NCBI GenBank assembly: GCA_008000375.1
Contig: SMOI01000088.1
Location: forward strand, 52,691 to 116,690
Source: Poteriospumella lacustris
Taxonomy: Eukaryota; Sar; Chrysophyceae; Chromulinales; Dinobryaceae
Direction of reading: 5' to 3'
Length of the DNA: 64,000 nt
This document shows, piece by piece, positions 21,068-30,667 of this stretch (the stretch's first letter is position 1; each line of letters begins with the position of its first letter). Below the pieces are notes generated by a model that worked only from the letters and a program-made list of their open reading frames with translations, was not told the DNA's origin and made no database searches. The position numbers were made by a program, and so were the translations under genes.

Positions 21068-21472
21068 GAAGGCCGCCCACACCCCTTCGTCTGCAAACGT
21101 CAGCAGGCCGCCCCCTTTGTATATAGTAGTTCCTTATCCACTCACTCAGTCTTCGTAGAAAGACCACGTAGGAAGCAAGCCTTTTGATTTTGATGGGTGG
21201 ATAAACACGTAAAGAAACAAATAAGTATTGTCGCTTGCGGTGTCAAGAAAGGAGATAAAAGTTGGTATTGGGGGGGGGGGGTTACTTGGTTGCTTGTGCT
21301 TCTGAGGGGAGTGTTGTGCTTGCAGTGCCGTTCACGGCTGTTGCTAAGCAGGGAAATGGGGGATTGTGTGTATATATATAAAGAAACGATCGACTAGGGA
21401 GAGCTCGCGGTAGAAGTGATTGATATATAAGACACCGAAGATCGCCCGGCGTTGGGTTGATCTTTCCTTCGC
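21068..21472. other. Convergent 3' flanks, TRM112 / ZNF598
   Basis: About 400 bases with a G run at about 21270-21280 and an AT run (tgtgtatatatataaag, about 21366-21382). No gene seen. Confidence 0.4.
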
Positions 21473-24400
21473 TTATGCGTCGTCCACTTCATCCTCCTCA
21501 TCGTCTTCGTCGTCAAGCAAGGCAAACTGGTTACGCTTTGGTTGCTTGGCCGATGTGGAGGCGGAAGAGGAGGAGGGCTTGTTCGATTTGCTGCTACCGG
21601 TGGCGGTATTCCTGAGCAGACGCAGGGCGGGATCTTCGGTCATCGCCGTGGCGGTGGGGACAATGAATGCCGTCGTCGTGGGCAGCGGTGCTGCCGCCGC
21701 CGCCATCGAGGCATTGTTGGCTCCTCCGCTGCCTCGCATGGCGGGTGGTACATAGGCTTCCGCGGCGACCGCCGTCACCACCGTGTCACTGGGCGCCAAG
21801 GCCGTGGGCTTACCGATGCGTTGCCATGGTCCACGTGCCTGTGACGACGACGGACCGATGTCCACCGCACCGACATCCAACGCCTCTAGGTCCAATTCCG
21901 TCGGAAAATCGTTCCCATCGCCGTACAAGAAAGCAGCACCACGGCTGCCCGCGGCTTCTGCTTCTTGTTGTTGCAGGGCCAAGGCGAGCGCGTAATCGTC
22001 CGACGTGTCCGGTGCCGACGAAGTAGTCGTCGATGGGGACGACTCCGCCACCGCAACTTTCTCGACAGAAGCCGACGCTGAGGATGGCACTGCCGCCGCT
22101 GCCGCCGCCGCTGCTGCGGGAGCTGCAGAGGTCGTGGCACTGGTACCGGTGGGTGGACGATATCGTGGAACGGCAGCCGCTGGGGCATCCGCGGAACGAC
22201 GGCTCGCACGGAAATCGCGCCAGAAGTCATCTTTCTCCGCGATTTGCTCCCAATCGTCTCCATCCGTCGACGCTGCCGCCACCGCCGCCGCTGCACCAGC
22301 AGCAGCAGCAGGAGCACCAGCAGTGGCCACCGCCGGTTGGACCATGGCTTCCGCTTCGACGATCTCGTAGTCTTGATCGTCGTGGAGGAAGTCATCCCCA
22401 TCGATCGCTTCAGCAGCCACCGCGACCACTGGACCACCCATCGTAGTAGTCGTCGCAGCGGCCATTTCATCGTGTCCCGATTGGCTGTTGTTGTCGTCGC
22501 TCCAACTGTCGATGACGTCTCCGGCCATTTCATCCATCGCATCTTCATCCATCGTATCCATCTGATGCGCATGATTCGCGGCCATCACGGCTTCCGCCAA
22601 GGCCGCTTCCGCCATCGCTTCTTCTTCCGCTTCCGGTGTAGGCAACGGGGCGAAATCGGGATACACCCGGTAGTACGGGAAGATGCCGATCTGCACATCC
22701 ACCTCACCACCCGATCCGGTCAACAGGGGCATCGCCACCGACGTTGAATTCTGCACCATCGTCGCATTGGCACTGGCACGGGTTTGTAAATCCCGTAACA
22801 ATCGTTCCGCCATTTGTGCCGTCGGAATATCGCGAAATTTAATCGCCAACGCCGTCGGTCCCGCCGACGCAATGCTCACCAACGAGAAATCTTCATACAC
22901 ATTGTGATCGTCATCTCCCACCGCCGCCGCGGCCGCCGACGCGGCATCTACCGATTGTTGATATTCCATCATCAATTCTTGCAACTTCAAAATCACTTCG
23001 GCGAAGATCACCATCGACGAATTGAAGGCGTACGGCTTCACACTGGCTTGTGTCTTCCGATCGGTCGAACGACCCCACGTCATGATCAATCCTTCATCCA
23101 GTTGTAAGTAAATCGTCGGGCTGGAGGCGGCAGAGATAGCCGCAGGGTCCTTGCCCACGTACGGCGCGAGTTTATACGGTGAGAAGGTCGTGGTCGCGAG
23201 ACAGGCGTCGGACAAGAGCACCTCGGGTACCGCACTTTGCACGGTTTTCACAACATTGACATAGCGATACGGCTCGGGATCGTACTCGTAGGTATGCAAA
23301 TGGTAATACTTGGCGACACAATGCATCATCAATCGATCGGTCGCTTTCATGGGCTTCAACGCCAACGACGACGCCTTGGGGTCGGCCATCAGCGCTTGCA
23401 AACGACGCTCGACTTTGCACAATTCGTTGTGATTCTTTTTCGCCCACGTGATCATTTCGGGCGGATACAACGGGGCAAATAGAACCGTGGCCGGTAAACG
23501 ATATTTGGCGAGGGCTTCCATGATCGGTTGACGATAAGCCTGATGACTGGTGGTGGCCCCGACGACTTCGGTCGTGAGATTGTTTTGTTCTTTCGAGGCA
23601 ATGCCGAGGGCTTCGGCGAGTGCGACGTTACGGGCGACACGTTTGTCTTCTTCGAGTTGTTGTTGCTTCCGCTGTTGTTGCTGCAGGGACGCGGTGGACG
23701 TGGTCGCTTTGATGCGATTCACCAGTGACAACGGGTGAGCGGTCGATGCAGCAGGTTTGGTGGCGTCCTTGGCAGCGGTATTGTGCGTATGCACCACCGC
23801 CGCCATCGTCGCGGTGGTAGGCACGGTCGGTGACGTAGCCGCCTTGGACCCCGATGTCGCCCCACCCAGCGATGGGAACGCATTCGCCGAGGGCACTCGC
23901 GCGGGGTTATGCAATTGATTGCGAACCGCCGCTTGACGATACGCCGCATCGGCCATCGCTTGCATTGCCAAATCACTATCATCCAATCCCATCATACGAC
24001 CGGCACCACTGATCTTACCCGCGACTCGCATATTCGGGGGAATCAACGGCACAAAATCGTCCACCGTGGGAATCACATCTTGGGCAGCGGTACCGGCACG
24101 ATGAGACGTCGAACCACCACGTGGAATACCACCACCGCCGCCGCCATTACGACGACTAGGTGTATCCTGTTGAGAGAAAGGGTTCGCGGAACCCACATCC
24201 AAGTCATAATGTTCCAATCGACGAGCATCTTGTTGATGCTGACGACGATGATGGTGGTAATTCACCTTGTTCACCGCCTGCATATAGCGGGTACAATCCC
24301 GTACCGCATGGTAACTACGTAAATGATCCCGGTACTCTTCGCCCGTACGAAAGGAATAACAGACGTCCGAATCGGACATACTGGGGTCCTCGTCACACAA

Positions 24401-25483
24401 TTGACACATGAAATGATGGCGTTTGTGATGGTCCCGCAAACAACCCAAATCTTGATAATACCGAAACATCATCGATTCATCACACAAATGACAGGTGAAA
24501 TGCTTTTGTTGCAAGTGATTGTACAACGCCAATTGATCGAACAGGTGGGTTTTGCAGAATTCACAACGGGGATGACCCGAAGTGAATTTGTGGGGGTTGC
24601 CATCGCGAAAGAAAGCACTCTCGGGATGGTTCGCACTGCCGGCCATATGGTATTGCAATTCCTTTTTCGTCATCAATTCATGTTCATGCATGAACAGAGG
24701 TCGATTGTCCAAACACAAGGAACACATCGTGACACCGCCATGGGCATTGTTGAGATGATGAAGCAGAGCAGAATGTGAAGGGGCTTCGTAGGTACAATGG
24801 ACTTCCACACAGGGGCAGTTGATACGCTTGAAAGACGTCAAGGTAACGTAATGTTCTTTGCAATTCAAGAAGACCATGCGATTGGATGCATCGACTTGCG
24901 TTCCAGGCAACGGGGGTCCATCGAAGAGATCCTCCGCCGAGTCCGTGACACCCAATTCCATGAATCGGATGTCTTCTGGGTATTGACGACAGTCATACAC
25001 AACGACGACAGGAAGCTTCGCTTTGCAAATCGCACAATCATCATTCTTCGACTTGAAACGAAGACGGAGACTGCAGACCGAGCAGACGGGATGATTACAG
25101 GCGCCCACCGCCATAAACGTGACTTCATCAGAGCAAATAGTACAAAATACGCCCGTTCCTACAGGTGCAGGGACTGCTGTAGCAGGAGTAGCAGCTGTCT
25201 TGGGAACAAACGGTGCCGCTCCAGCTGATAATTTCTTGTTGCCACCTTCGCCAGTGGAATCATCTTTGGATTTCTTGGGATAACGTTTACCTCCACCCAT
25301 GTTTCTCTTGGGCTTATTCTCAGACGGTGCTGGGTTATTGCTAGGTTGCACTGTTGTTGACAAAGGCTCTTGGGCCGTTTGATTGGTATTCTCGCTTGGA
25401 GCGGAACTTGGTTTCTTTCGTTGCTCTCGCGGACGAGGCTTTTTTGCACGCCCAGGGGCAATTGGCTTCTGGTCTTCCTCCAT
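21473..25483 (-). CDS. ZNF598/Hel2-like RING E3 ubiquitin ligase
   Basis: Single exon, 1336 residues. After a basic, Lys/Pro-rich N-terminus, a C4-type RING (CTICSDEVTFMAVGACNHPVCSVCSLRLR...CAICK, about residues 112-160) is followed by four or five C2H2-like fingers (CSLCLDNRPLFMHEHELM, CEFCKTHLFDQLALYNHLQQKHF, CHLCDESMMFRYYQDLGCLRDHHKRHHF, CQLCDE...YRDHLRSYH). This order is specific to ZNF598/Hel2, which ubiquitinates small-subunit ribosomal proteins at collided ribosomes and starts ribosome-associated quality control. The rest is mostly disordered and rich in Ala, Ser, Thr and acidic residues, with one folded-looking stretch at about residues 650-900. Family members are usually 650-900 residues, so the C-terminus is greatly extended. 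The very long intronless frame is notable beside intron-bearing neighbours. Confidence 0.93.
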   Translation of the reverse strand: MEEDQKPIAPGRAKKPRPREQRKKPSSAPSENTNQTAQEPLSTTVQPSNNPAPSENKPKRNMGGGKRYPKKSKDDSTGEGGNKKLSAGAAPFVPKTAATPATAVPAPVGTGVFCTICSDEVTFMAVGACNHPVCSVCSLRLRFKSKNDDCAICKAKLPVVVVYDCRQYPEDIRFMELGVTDSAEDLFDGPPLPGTQVDASNRMVFLNCKEHYVTLTSFKRINCPCVEVHCTYEAPSHSALLHHLNNAHGGVTMCSLCLDNRPLFMHEHELMTKKELQYHMAGSANHPESAFFRDGNPHKFTSGHPRCEFCKTHLFDQLALYNHLQQKHFTCHLCDESMMFRYYQDLGCLRDHHKRHHFMCQLCDEDPSMSDSDVCYSFRTGEEYRDHLRSYHAVRDCTRYMQAVNKVNYHHHRRQHQQDARRLEHYDLDVGSANPFSQQDTPSRRNGGGGGGIPRGGSTSHRAGTAAQDVIPTVDDFVPLIPPNMRVAGKISGAGRMMGLDDSDLAMQAMADAAYRQAAVRNQLHNPARVPSANAFPSLGGATSGSKAATSPTVPTTATMAAVVHTHNTAAKDATKPAASTAHPLSLVNRIKATTSTASLQQQQRKQQQLEEDKRVARNVALAEALGIASKEQNNLTTEVVGATTSHQAYRQPIMEALAKYRLPATVLFAPLYPPEMITWAKKNHNELCKVERRLQALMADPKASSLALKPMKATDRLMMHCVAKYYHLHTYEYDPEPYRYVNVVKTVQSAVPEVLLSDACLATTTFSPYKLAPYVGKDPAAISAASSPTIYLQLDEGLIMTWGRSTDRKTQASVKPYAFNSSMVIFAEVILKLQELMMEYQQSVDAASAAAAAVGDDDHNVYEDFSLVSIASAGPTALAIKFRDIPTAQMAERLLRDLQTRASANATMVQNSTSVAMPLLTGSGGEVDVQIGIFPYYRVYPDFAPLPTPEAEEEAMAEAALAEAVMAANHAHQMDTMDEDAMDEMAGDVIDSWSDDNNSQSGHDEMAAATTTTMGGPVVAVAAEAIDGDDFLHDDQDYEIVEAEAMVQPAVATAGAPAAAAGAAAAVAAASTDGDDWEQIAEKDDFWRDFRASRRSADAPAAAVPRYRPPTGTSATTSAAPAAAAAAAAAVPSSASASVEKVAVAESSPSTTTSSAPDTSDDYALALALQQQEAEAAGSRGAAFLYGDGNDFPTELDLEALDVGAVDIGPSSSQARGPWQRIGKPTALAPSDTVVTAVAAEAYVPPAMRGSGGANNASMAAAAAPLPTTTAFIVPTATAMTEDPALRLLRNTATGSSKSNKPSSSSASTSAKQPKRNQFALLDDEDDEEDEVDDA

Positions 25484-26161
25484 GACAATCGCTCACTTCC
25501 AATAACGATCGAAGAGTCACCTTATTGGACTGACAGGAAAATGACCATCACCGGCATTCCTGTGATTCCTCCCAGTCTCTTTTGAGGCTCTTGCTTCTTC
25601 CGCAGTCGCTGCCATTTTCCCACCAGTCAAGGCGCTCGACGCGCTCCTACCCCGTCTCGTACAATTGTTGCCTCTAATCAATCCACTATAGCTATAGTAT
25701 ACAATACAGGTTTAGTACATATTGCACTTCAGCACTTCCGAGGGTGAGGGTGCGCGATACAACAAATACCGAATTAACACCTGTACATCTGTGTGCTTTG
25801 AAGAAAAGATACATAGTTATTACGTTGTACGTAACATCCATCACTCGTATCAAGATGAACAGCTGACCAACAACACAAGAAAAAGATTGCGTTCGACGCT
25901 GCTGCGAATAGAATAGGTAACAAATAGTTCAATGCCCACTCAAACAAGGAGCGTGCATTTCGCACATTGAGAAGAAGAAGAAGAAGAAGAAGAAGAAGAT
26001 GGTGAAGATGATGAGAATGGAGGTAATTTGACATACCATTCGAACGTCGGTTGGGGATATAGCGTTGCCGTTAGGGCCGAAGGGAGGACAGGAGAAGAGA
26101 TGATGAGAAAGGCTGAAGGTTTTGCAAGGTTAACACACACCCACACACAACCGCATCTTGG
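25484..26161. repeat. Intergenic with (aag)n microsatellite
   Basis: About 680 bases between two minus-strand genes: the promoter side of ZNF598 and the 3' flank of the glycosyltransferase-like gene. A pure gaa/aag microsatellite occupies 25971-25999. No gene supported. Confidence 0.5.
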
Positions 26162-27694
26162 TTAATTCTTGAGACGTATTCCTTCCCGCGAAAAGACATG
26201 TCGGGCACAAGGAAGCAGACGGTCCAAAACAGATCCCGACAAACCTGTTTCGGATCCATCGATTAGGACCACCTCGTGTCGCTCATAATGGTGACACACT
26301 GCCGACCATAACATGGCAAACTTGGGGTCTTTGTCAGGTTTGTATGACGCACTGCGATGAGCTGCTCCATGAATAACTACATCAAACTCTCGACGTTGAA
26401 TGGACGATAACACACCATCCACATCGAGTTCGATGGTCTCCAAGCCATGTTCATCGGGCGATAAGGTATCCAACGCCAGACCATAGGTACTCCCACCGGC
26501 ATACAACGTACGTTTGAAAGCTCGGTACGAAGCTTCGTCAAATTGTTGCAAGTTCCGAAGCACGGAGGATCTACGATTGACATTGATCACCACCGACGCT
26601 TCTTGACCGAGCAGTGTCTTCAGCCCGTGCAACAGGGAATCCGTTTGGAAATCACCATGCACATCTTGGCCGTCATGGGTCAAGTAGAGCACACGGGTAA
26701 TTTGTCCTCGTACACGGCCCAGCTGTACTTTGTTTTCCAGGGCCACATTCTGTTGCACTGTTTGTAGAACATAACTCGCCATCGCGGAGGTGGACAGGAC
26801 ATTTTTCGCGTATTGTTGAAGGGCCATGACTGTGGCCGAGTATAACTGCTTTTCAAATCTTTCCGATGGATAATCGACGACGGCTTCCGAAATTTCCCAA
26901 TCACCAAGTCCGATGAGCTGTGTTCCCGCCTGAACGGAAAGCGACGGAAAACTGAAGAGCAATGGGTATAGCTTCGTAGGATGCAAAGCCAGCGAGGTGG
27001 AAACGCCTCCTGGGGGTGGTAACATTGATATATCCAAGAAGAGAGGGAGACTGCCACGAGCAATGATTTCATAATGACGGATGTAATCCCATCCACCCTT
27101 GCTGCACGTCCAACCAAACAACGATCGTTCAATATCGTCGTAAAAGAGCTTCTCTTCGTCCATCGAAAAATACGAACTCAAGTTTCCAGGAACAACACGC
27201 GAAAATGCTTTCGACTTGGGTGGCACATGACTTAAAATCATATCGTCGGGTACACTCAATGAAATGGGAAAGATTTGCACCAACGAATCGACCGGGCGTT
27301 GACTGTCCTCATCTCGTCTCCGTTGAAGATCCTGTGCGAAGAAAGGAAATTCATGTGCAATAATGCTGTCCTCCCGCAAAGTCTGTGTATGCATTTGAAT
27401 GGACTTCCGCAAATCCGAGTACATGTTCACCACAACTTCAGCTACTTGGTGATGGTTGGGAGATGGAGGGTGCCGCAATGCTTCCTTGAAATAATCGAAA
27501 TAAGGCTGGTTAGTGCAAACCACATCTCTCCCAGGAGAAGGATTAAGGGATGAAGAAGTGGAAACCGTTAATCGGCACCACTGATGTTCCCATGTCCAGC
27601 CAACATACTTTCCAGAACTTGCTGAAATGACGTCAATGGCAGCTAGAATCCAGAAGAAAACAACTGTGGTAGATGTGATCATGCCTGCATACAT
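26162..27694 (-). CDS. Type II membrane protein, exostosin/CgeB-like glycosyltransferase-like
   Basis: Single exon of about 510 residues, starting at the ATG at 27694; the frame is open upstream but has no earlier ATG. A signal-anchor (MYAGMITSTTVVFFWILAAIDVI) is at the N-terminus. Around residues 190-220, LFGWTCSKGGWDYIRHYEIIARGSLPLFLDI matches a motif shared by exostosin-like and CgeB/YkvP-like glycosyltransferases (KGGWDxxRHYEI...G-xP-F). A His-containing segment (DVVIHGAAHRS) and a nucleotide-fold-like C-terminus follow. Likely a Golgi-type luminal sugar transferase of protist type; donor and acceptor unknown. Alternative: a sugar-binding relative without activity. Confidence 0.65.
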   Translation of the reverse strand: MYAGMITSTTVVFFWILAAIDVISASSGKYVGWTWEHQWCRLTVSTSSSLNPSPGRDVVCTNQPYFDYFKEALRHPPSPNHHQVAEVVVNMYSDLRKSIQMHTQTLREDSIIAHEFPFFAQDLQRRRDEDSQRPVDSLVQIFPISLSVPDDMILSHVPPKSKAFSRVVPGNLSSYFSMDEEKLFYDDIERSLFGWTCSKGGWDYIRHYEIIARGSLPLFLDISMLPPPGGVSTSLALHPTKLYPLLFSFPSLSVQAGTQLIGLGDWEISEAVVDYPSERFEKQLYSATVMALQQYAKNVLSTSAMASYVLQTVQQNVALENKVQLGRVRGQITRVLYLTHDGQDVHGDFQTDSLLHGLKTLLGQEASVVINVNRRSSVLRNLQQFDEASYRAFKRTLYAGGSTYGLALDTLSPDEHGLETIELDVDGVLSSIQRREFDVVIHGAAHRSASYKPDKDPKFAMLWSAVCHHYERHEVVLIDGSETGLSGSVLDRLLPCARHVFSREGIRLKN

Positions 27695-28071
27695 GAACGA
27701 ATACTTTTGCTGCTGCCCAAACAAAAATAACTCTACAACGGTGTTAACAACAACAGGCTTTCCCCAGTTCTTTCGTTTGTAATACGAAGTTGAATAATGA
27801 TGGATGGTTTGTTTATGATTATCACCACGGCATCACACGGTGGCCACTGTCGTCCAAAAATCTATACAACCCAGATTCACCCAGATCATCCATCACCACA
27901 TCGACACTGGTTGTAAAGGTTACCTACAGGTCATCGGTGATTGTTCAAGCCATATCACAACAATTCTTGATTTCCGAAAGAGTTTCAAATCGAAAATATA
28001 TTTAATGTATGGCAGCGATGACAGAGCATAAGTTATAACTGCTTGAATACATTTATGATTTACAGGTTCTC
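27695..28071. other. Intergenic between two minus-strand genes
   Basis: About 380 bases. Nothing beyond promoter and 3' UTR sequence is recognised. Confidence 0.35.
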
Positions 28072-29304
28072 TCATGTGGAGGTCGATACTACCTCTGGTA
28101 TCGTCGTTGATTGCAAGGTATCTTGAATCGCAGCGACCGTTAGACTTGTATCCACTTGTGCTTTGGTCAATTGCGTCTGGAAGCCATCGAGATATGCAAG
28201 AAATTCTTCGTCGGTTGAAGAGGCGTAGCCTGACGCTGGTGGAGGGACAGTCTGTACCGTGGGTAGCCCTTCACTGAACGATCGGGACGGGAATATATCA
28301 GCACCGGGCATTCTTGTACTTATTTGTGTTGTATCCAGTACTGATTTCGTTGCAAAGGACAGACCATTCGATCTAGATGCGATGCTGTGGCGAGACTCGT
28401 CGGCATCTTTCTTCTCATCGTCGCTGCTGTGAGGAAAGTCTTGAAACGAGGCACCCAGTATGTGATTTGGGCGATTCTCTTTTGACCTTTCGTACATCCA
28501 CGTGTCATTCAAACCAGCATTTGGTACTGGATCAACAGGTTTGGTCGCCTTGTAACTTTCATTGACAAGAGATGTGTCTCGGAAGGACGACGGTTCAAAA
28601 ACACTGCGACCTGGAACTGATGTGAACGACTGGGATGTATGCAAATTCCTTCTAGGACTGGAAGGGGGAGAATACGCTCGACTTGCTACTTGAGAAGCCT
28701 TGGCCAACACTCTCGTAAGTTCCATTCGATGGACTTGTAACATCCGTTGAATCTCCAATTCGTGGCGGGCACGCTCTTCTTTGAGCTGTTGTTCCAACAA
28801 ATCGATTTTGATTTTCTGTTCTTTCACAACCAAATTGAGATTTGATATTTCTCGGCTGAAATGAGCATGATCCATGAGGGAGTAGGGAGGATGTTCGCTA
28901 TGCATACCGCCTCTATAGTACTGACTCTTTTCGTTGACATCTTCCATTTTGTGATACAATTCACGCCAGAACATACTCTCGTGAGGACCAAGCAACTCTC
29001 TTCCTCGACCCTTTTGATAGTGAATATGTGATGGGAAGCTAGGCAATGGTCCGTCAGGAGGGAGTTGATGAAAAGGCTCCGTCAATCGCTTGCTGATGAC
29101 CATATCAAGGAGAAGCCGAGCGTAGGCATTTCTCGTTTTGCGCCAAACAACGTTGGATCCTGTGAGAACTAACTTTTCTAGCCATTTTTCAACTCGAATC
29201 CGCATAGCTTTCGGCATATTACGGTATTCCTTTTCTATCTCTTGAACCAACTTGAGAAAGGCATTTTCGATGTTGGAGTCTCGGCTGTTATCTGCTTGCA
29301 ACAT
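28072..29304 (-). CDS. DUF4485 domain protein (CEP112-like), coiled coil
   Basis: Single exon, 410 residues from ATG 29304 (an upstream in-frame TTG is not a likely start). The first 90 residues contain KWLEKLVLTGSNVVWRKTRNAYARLLLDMV...LTEPFHQLPPDGPLPSFP, matching the DUF4485 domain found at the N-terminus of CEP112 and related coiled-coil proteins of ciliated organisms. A coiled coil follows at about residues 165-220 (REISNLNLVVKEQKIKIDLLEQQL...). The remainder is Ser/Pro-rich and disordered. It is far shorter than animal CEP112. A basal-body or ciliary role is inferred from family only. It shares a head-to-head promoter with the next gene. Confidence 0.75.
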   Translation of the reverse strand: MLQADNSRDSNIENAFLKLVQEIEKEYRNMPKAMRIRVEKWLEKLVLTGSNVVWRKTRNAYARLLLDMVISKRLTEPFHQLPPDGPLPSFPSHIHYQKGRGRELLGPHESMFWRELYHKMEDVNEKSQYYRGGMHSEHPPYSLMDHAHFSREISNLNLVVKEQKIKIDLLEQQLKEERARHELEIQRMLQVHRMELTRVLAKASQVASRAYSPPSSPRRNLHTSQSFTSVPGRSVFEPSSFRDTSLVNESYKATKPVDPVPNAGLNDTWMYERSKENRPNHILGASFQDFPHSSDDEKKDADESRHSIASRSNGLSFATKSVLDTTQISTRMPGADIFPSRSFSEGLPTVQTVPPPASGYASSTDEEFLAYLDGFQTQLTKAQVDTSLTVAAIQDTLQSTTIPEVVSTST

Positions 29305-29689
29305 GATCTTTACGCTGCTCCGAGGCCAGAATGACAATAACTTTTGACAAAGAAATATTCCCTGACCAATTTTCTATCGATCTCCTGTGCGAAAGTTCTT
29401 TGGACTCTGGACCATGGAACAACATGGAACAACGACACTCGTCAACATGGAACAACGCTGCTGAGCAAAAATTTGTAACGCCAACGGTCATCTATCAACC
29501 GTTTCAGTTTTATGCAACCGTTTCGTCGATTTTGGTTGATGTTGATGATGATGGTGGTCGACCATCGAAAATTCTTTGGCGATACGAGATAACAAGTTAT
29601 AGGCTGTTTATATTATCAATATCTCGAGCCAGTAGGAATTCGCAATCGAAGATAAAGATACCAGATTGGTTCTGGATACGATAGAGACC
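29305..29689. promoter_or_regulatory. Head-to-head promoter with three catggaacaac repeats
   Basis: 385 bases separate the ATG of the DUF4485 gene (minus) from the ATG of the 192-aa gene (plus). Three copies of catggaacaac occur at about 29411-29455. A bidirectional promoter is likely from geometry; the repeats are a candidate shared site, not a known motif. Confidence 0.4.
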
Positions 29690-30344
29690 ATGTCGAAGCC
29701 GACATCGACATTGTCGGCCACCATGATTGGTGTCCGAGATGAAGCCAGCAATCCTGCAAAGGATATTTTCCGGGCTGAGGCCAAAGAAATTGCAAGTTAC
29801 ATCCGAAACATTCATCATTCGCGAAAGATCAGTCATATTCAAGTCAATTACCCGGATACAGTTGAAAAACTGAGCAAATTGCAGCAGGTTAGAGAAGAAT
29901 CTACACTACACGGAACAACTGTTCGACGGGAAATGCCCAGATCAGCAAGCCAAGAATTGGTGAAGCAACAAAAAGAGTACAAACTCAAAGACTTCGAGGA
30001 AAGCATGAAGTCATACATCCAAAGCGAGCGATTTATCAACATCCGGAAGAAAGAATTCAATCGAGAGACGGGACGAAAGGCCGTGGTCAATCAGGTGAGC
30101 CACTGGACACCAACCGCCCTTTGTGCACTTTTGAAGCTGTTTTCTAATGCTCGATTGTGATTGTACGTAGGTTATCCAAGGCACCGCTCCCATGCCCAAT
30201 CACGTTCTCTTCCCTGTTGGGGCTGCTCATGAGCAAATTCTAGCCATGACGGGTACCTTGAAAGCACCAGATGCCCGCAAGATACCACCTGCGATTCCCA
30301 AAATCAAGAAGTGGAAGGGAGACAACGTTGGCTGGGATGGATGA
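29690..30344 (+). CDS. Hypothetical conserved-looking protein, 192 aa
   Basis: Two exons, 29690-30094 and 30171-30344, with a 76-nt intron (gtgagc...acgtag); phase 0. The product is basic and helical in its middle (SASQELVKQQKEYKLKDFEESMKSYIQSERFINIRKKEFNRETG), and ends with a Pro/Lys-rich stretch and NVGWDG. No membrane segment, signal or known domain was seen. The splice-supported structure and charge pattern make it a convincing gene. Sharing a divergent promoter with a DUF4485 gene suggests, weakly, a cytoskeletal or ciliary function. Confidence 0.75.
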
Positions 30345-30667
30345 TCTTCTCGCCCCCCTCACCCCCTGGCGGTGCACCTGTTGTTTGTCGTCACCCTGTT
30401 TTCGTTTCGTTTCGAGTAGTGAAAAAACAATTGATCACCGAAGCGCCCCATCCCATCTCCTCCTCCTGCGTAGATTGTTTCGCTCATTCCCAGCAACCGT
30501 TCAATATAAAGTATACTTGAAACATTGTATGTGTGTTGTCTTGTTCGTCTATTGTAATATTCAACGGTTTCTCATCTGTAATTTGTAGCTCGTTCTTCAA
30601 CTGCAACCCTCCTGTCCTCCCTCCTCCCTCCCCTGCCTTGTCTCTCCATACTTAGTAGAAAACCCGA
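30345..30667. other. Convergent 3' flanks
   Basis: 323 bases between the 192-aa gene and the LRR gene. Pyrimidine-rich on the plus strand (3' UTR side of the plus gene). No gene. Confidence 0.4.

Noticed and set aside
22005-24411. Multiple plus-strand ORFs within the ZNF598 gene
   Set aside because: They are antisense to a 1336-codon frame that has recognisable zinc-finger domains.
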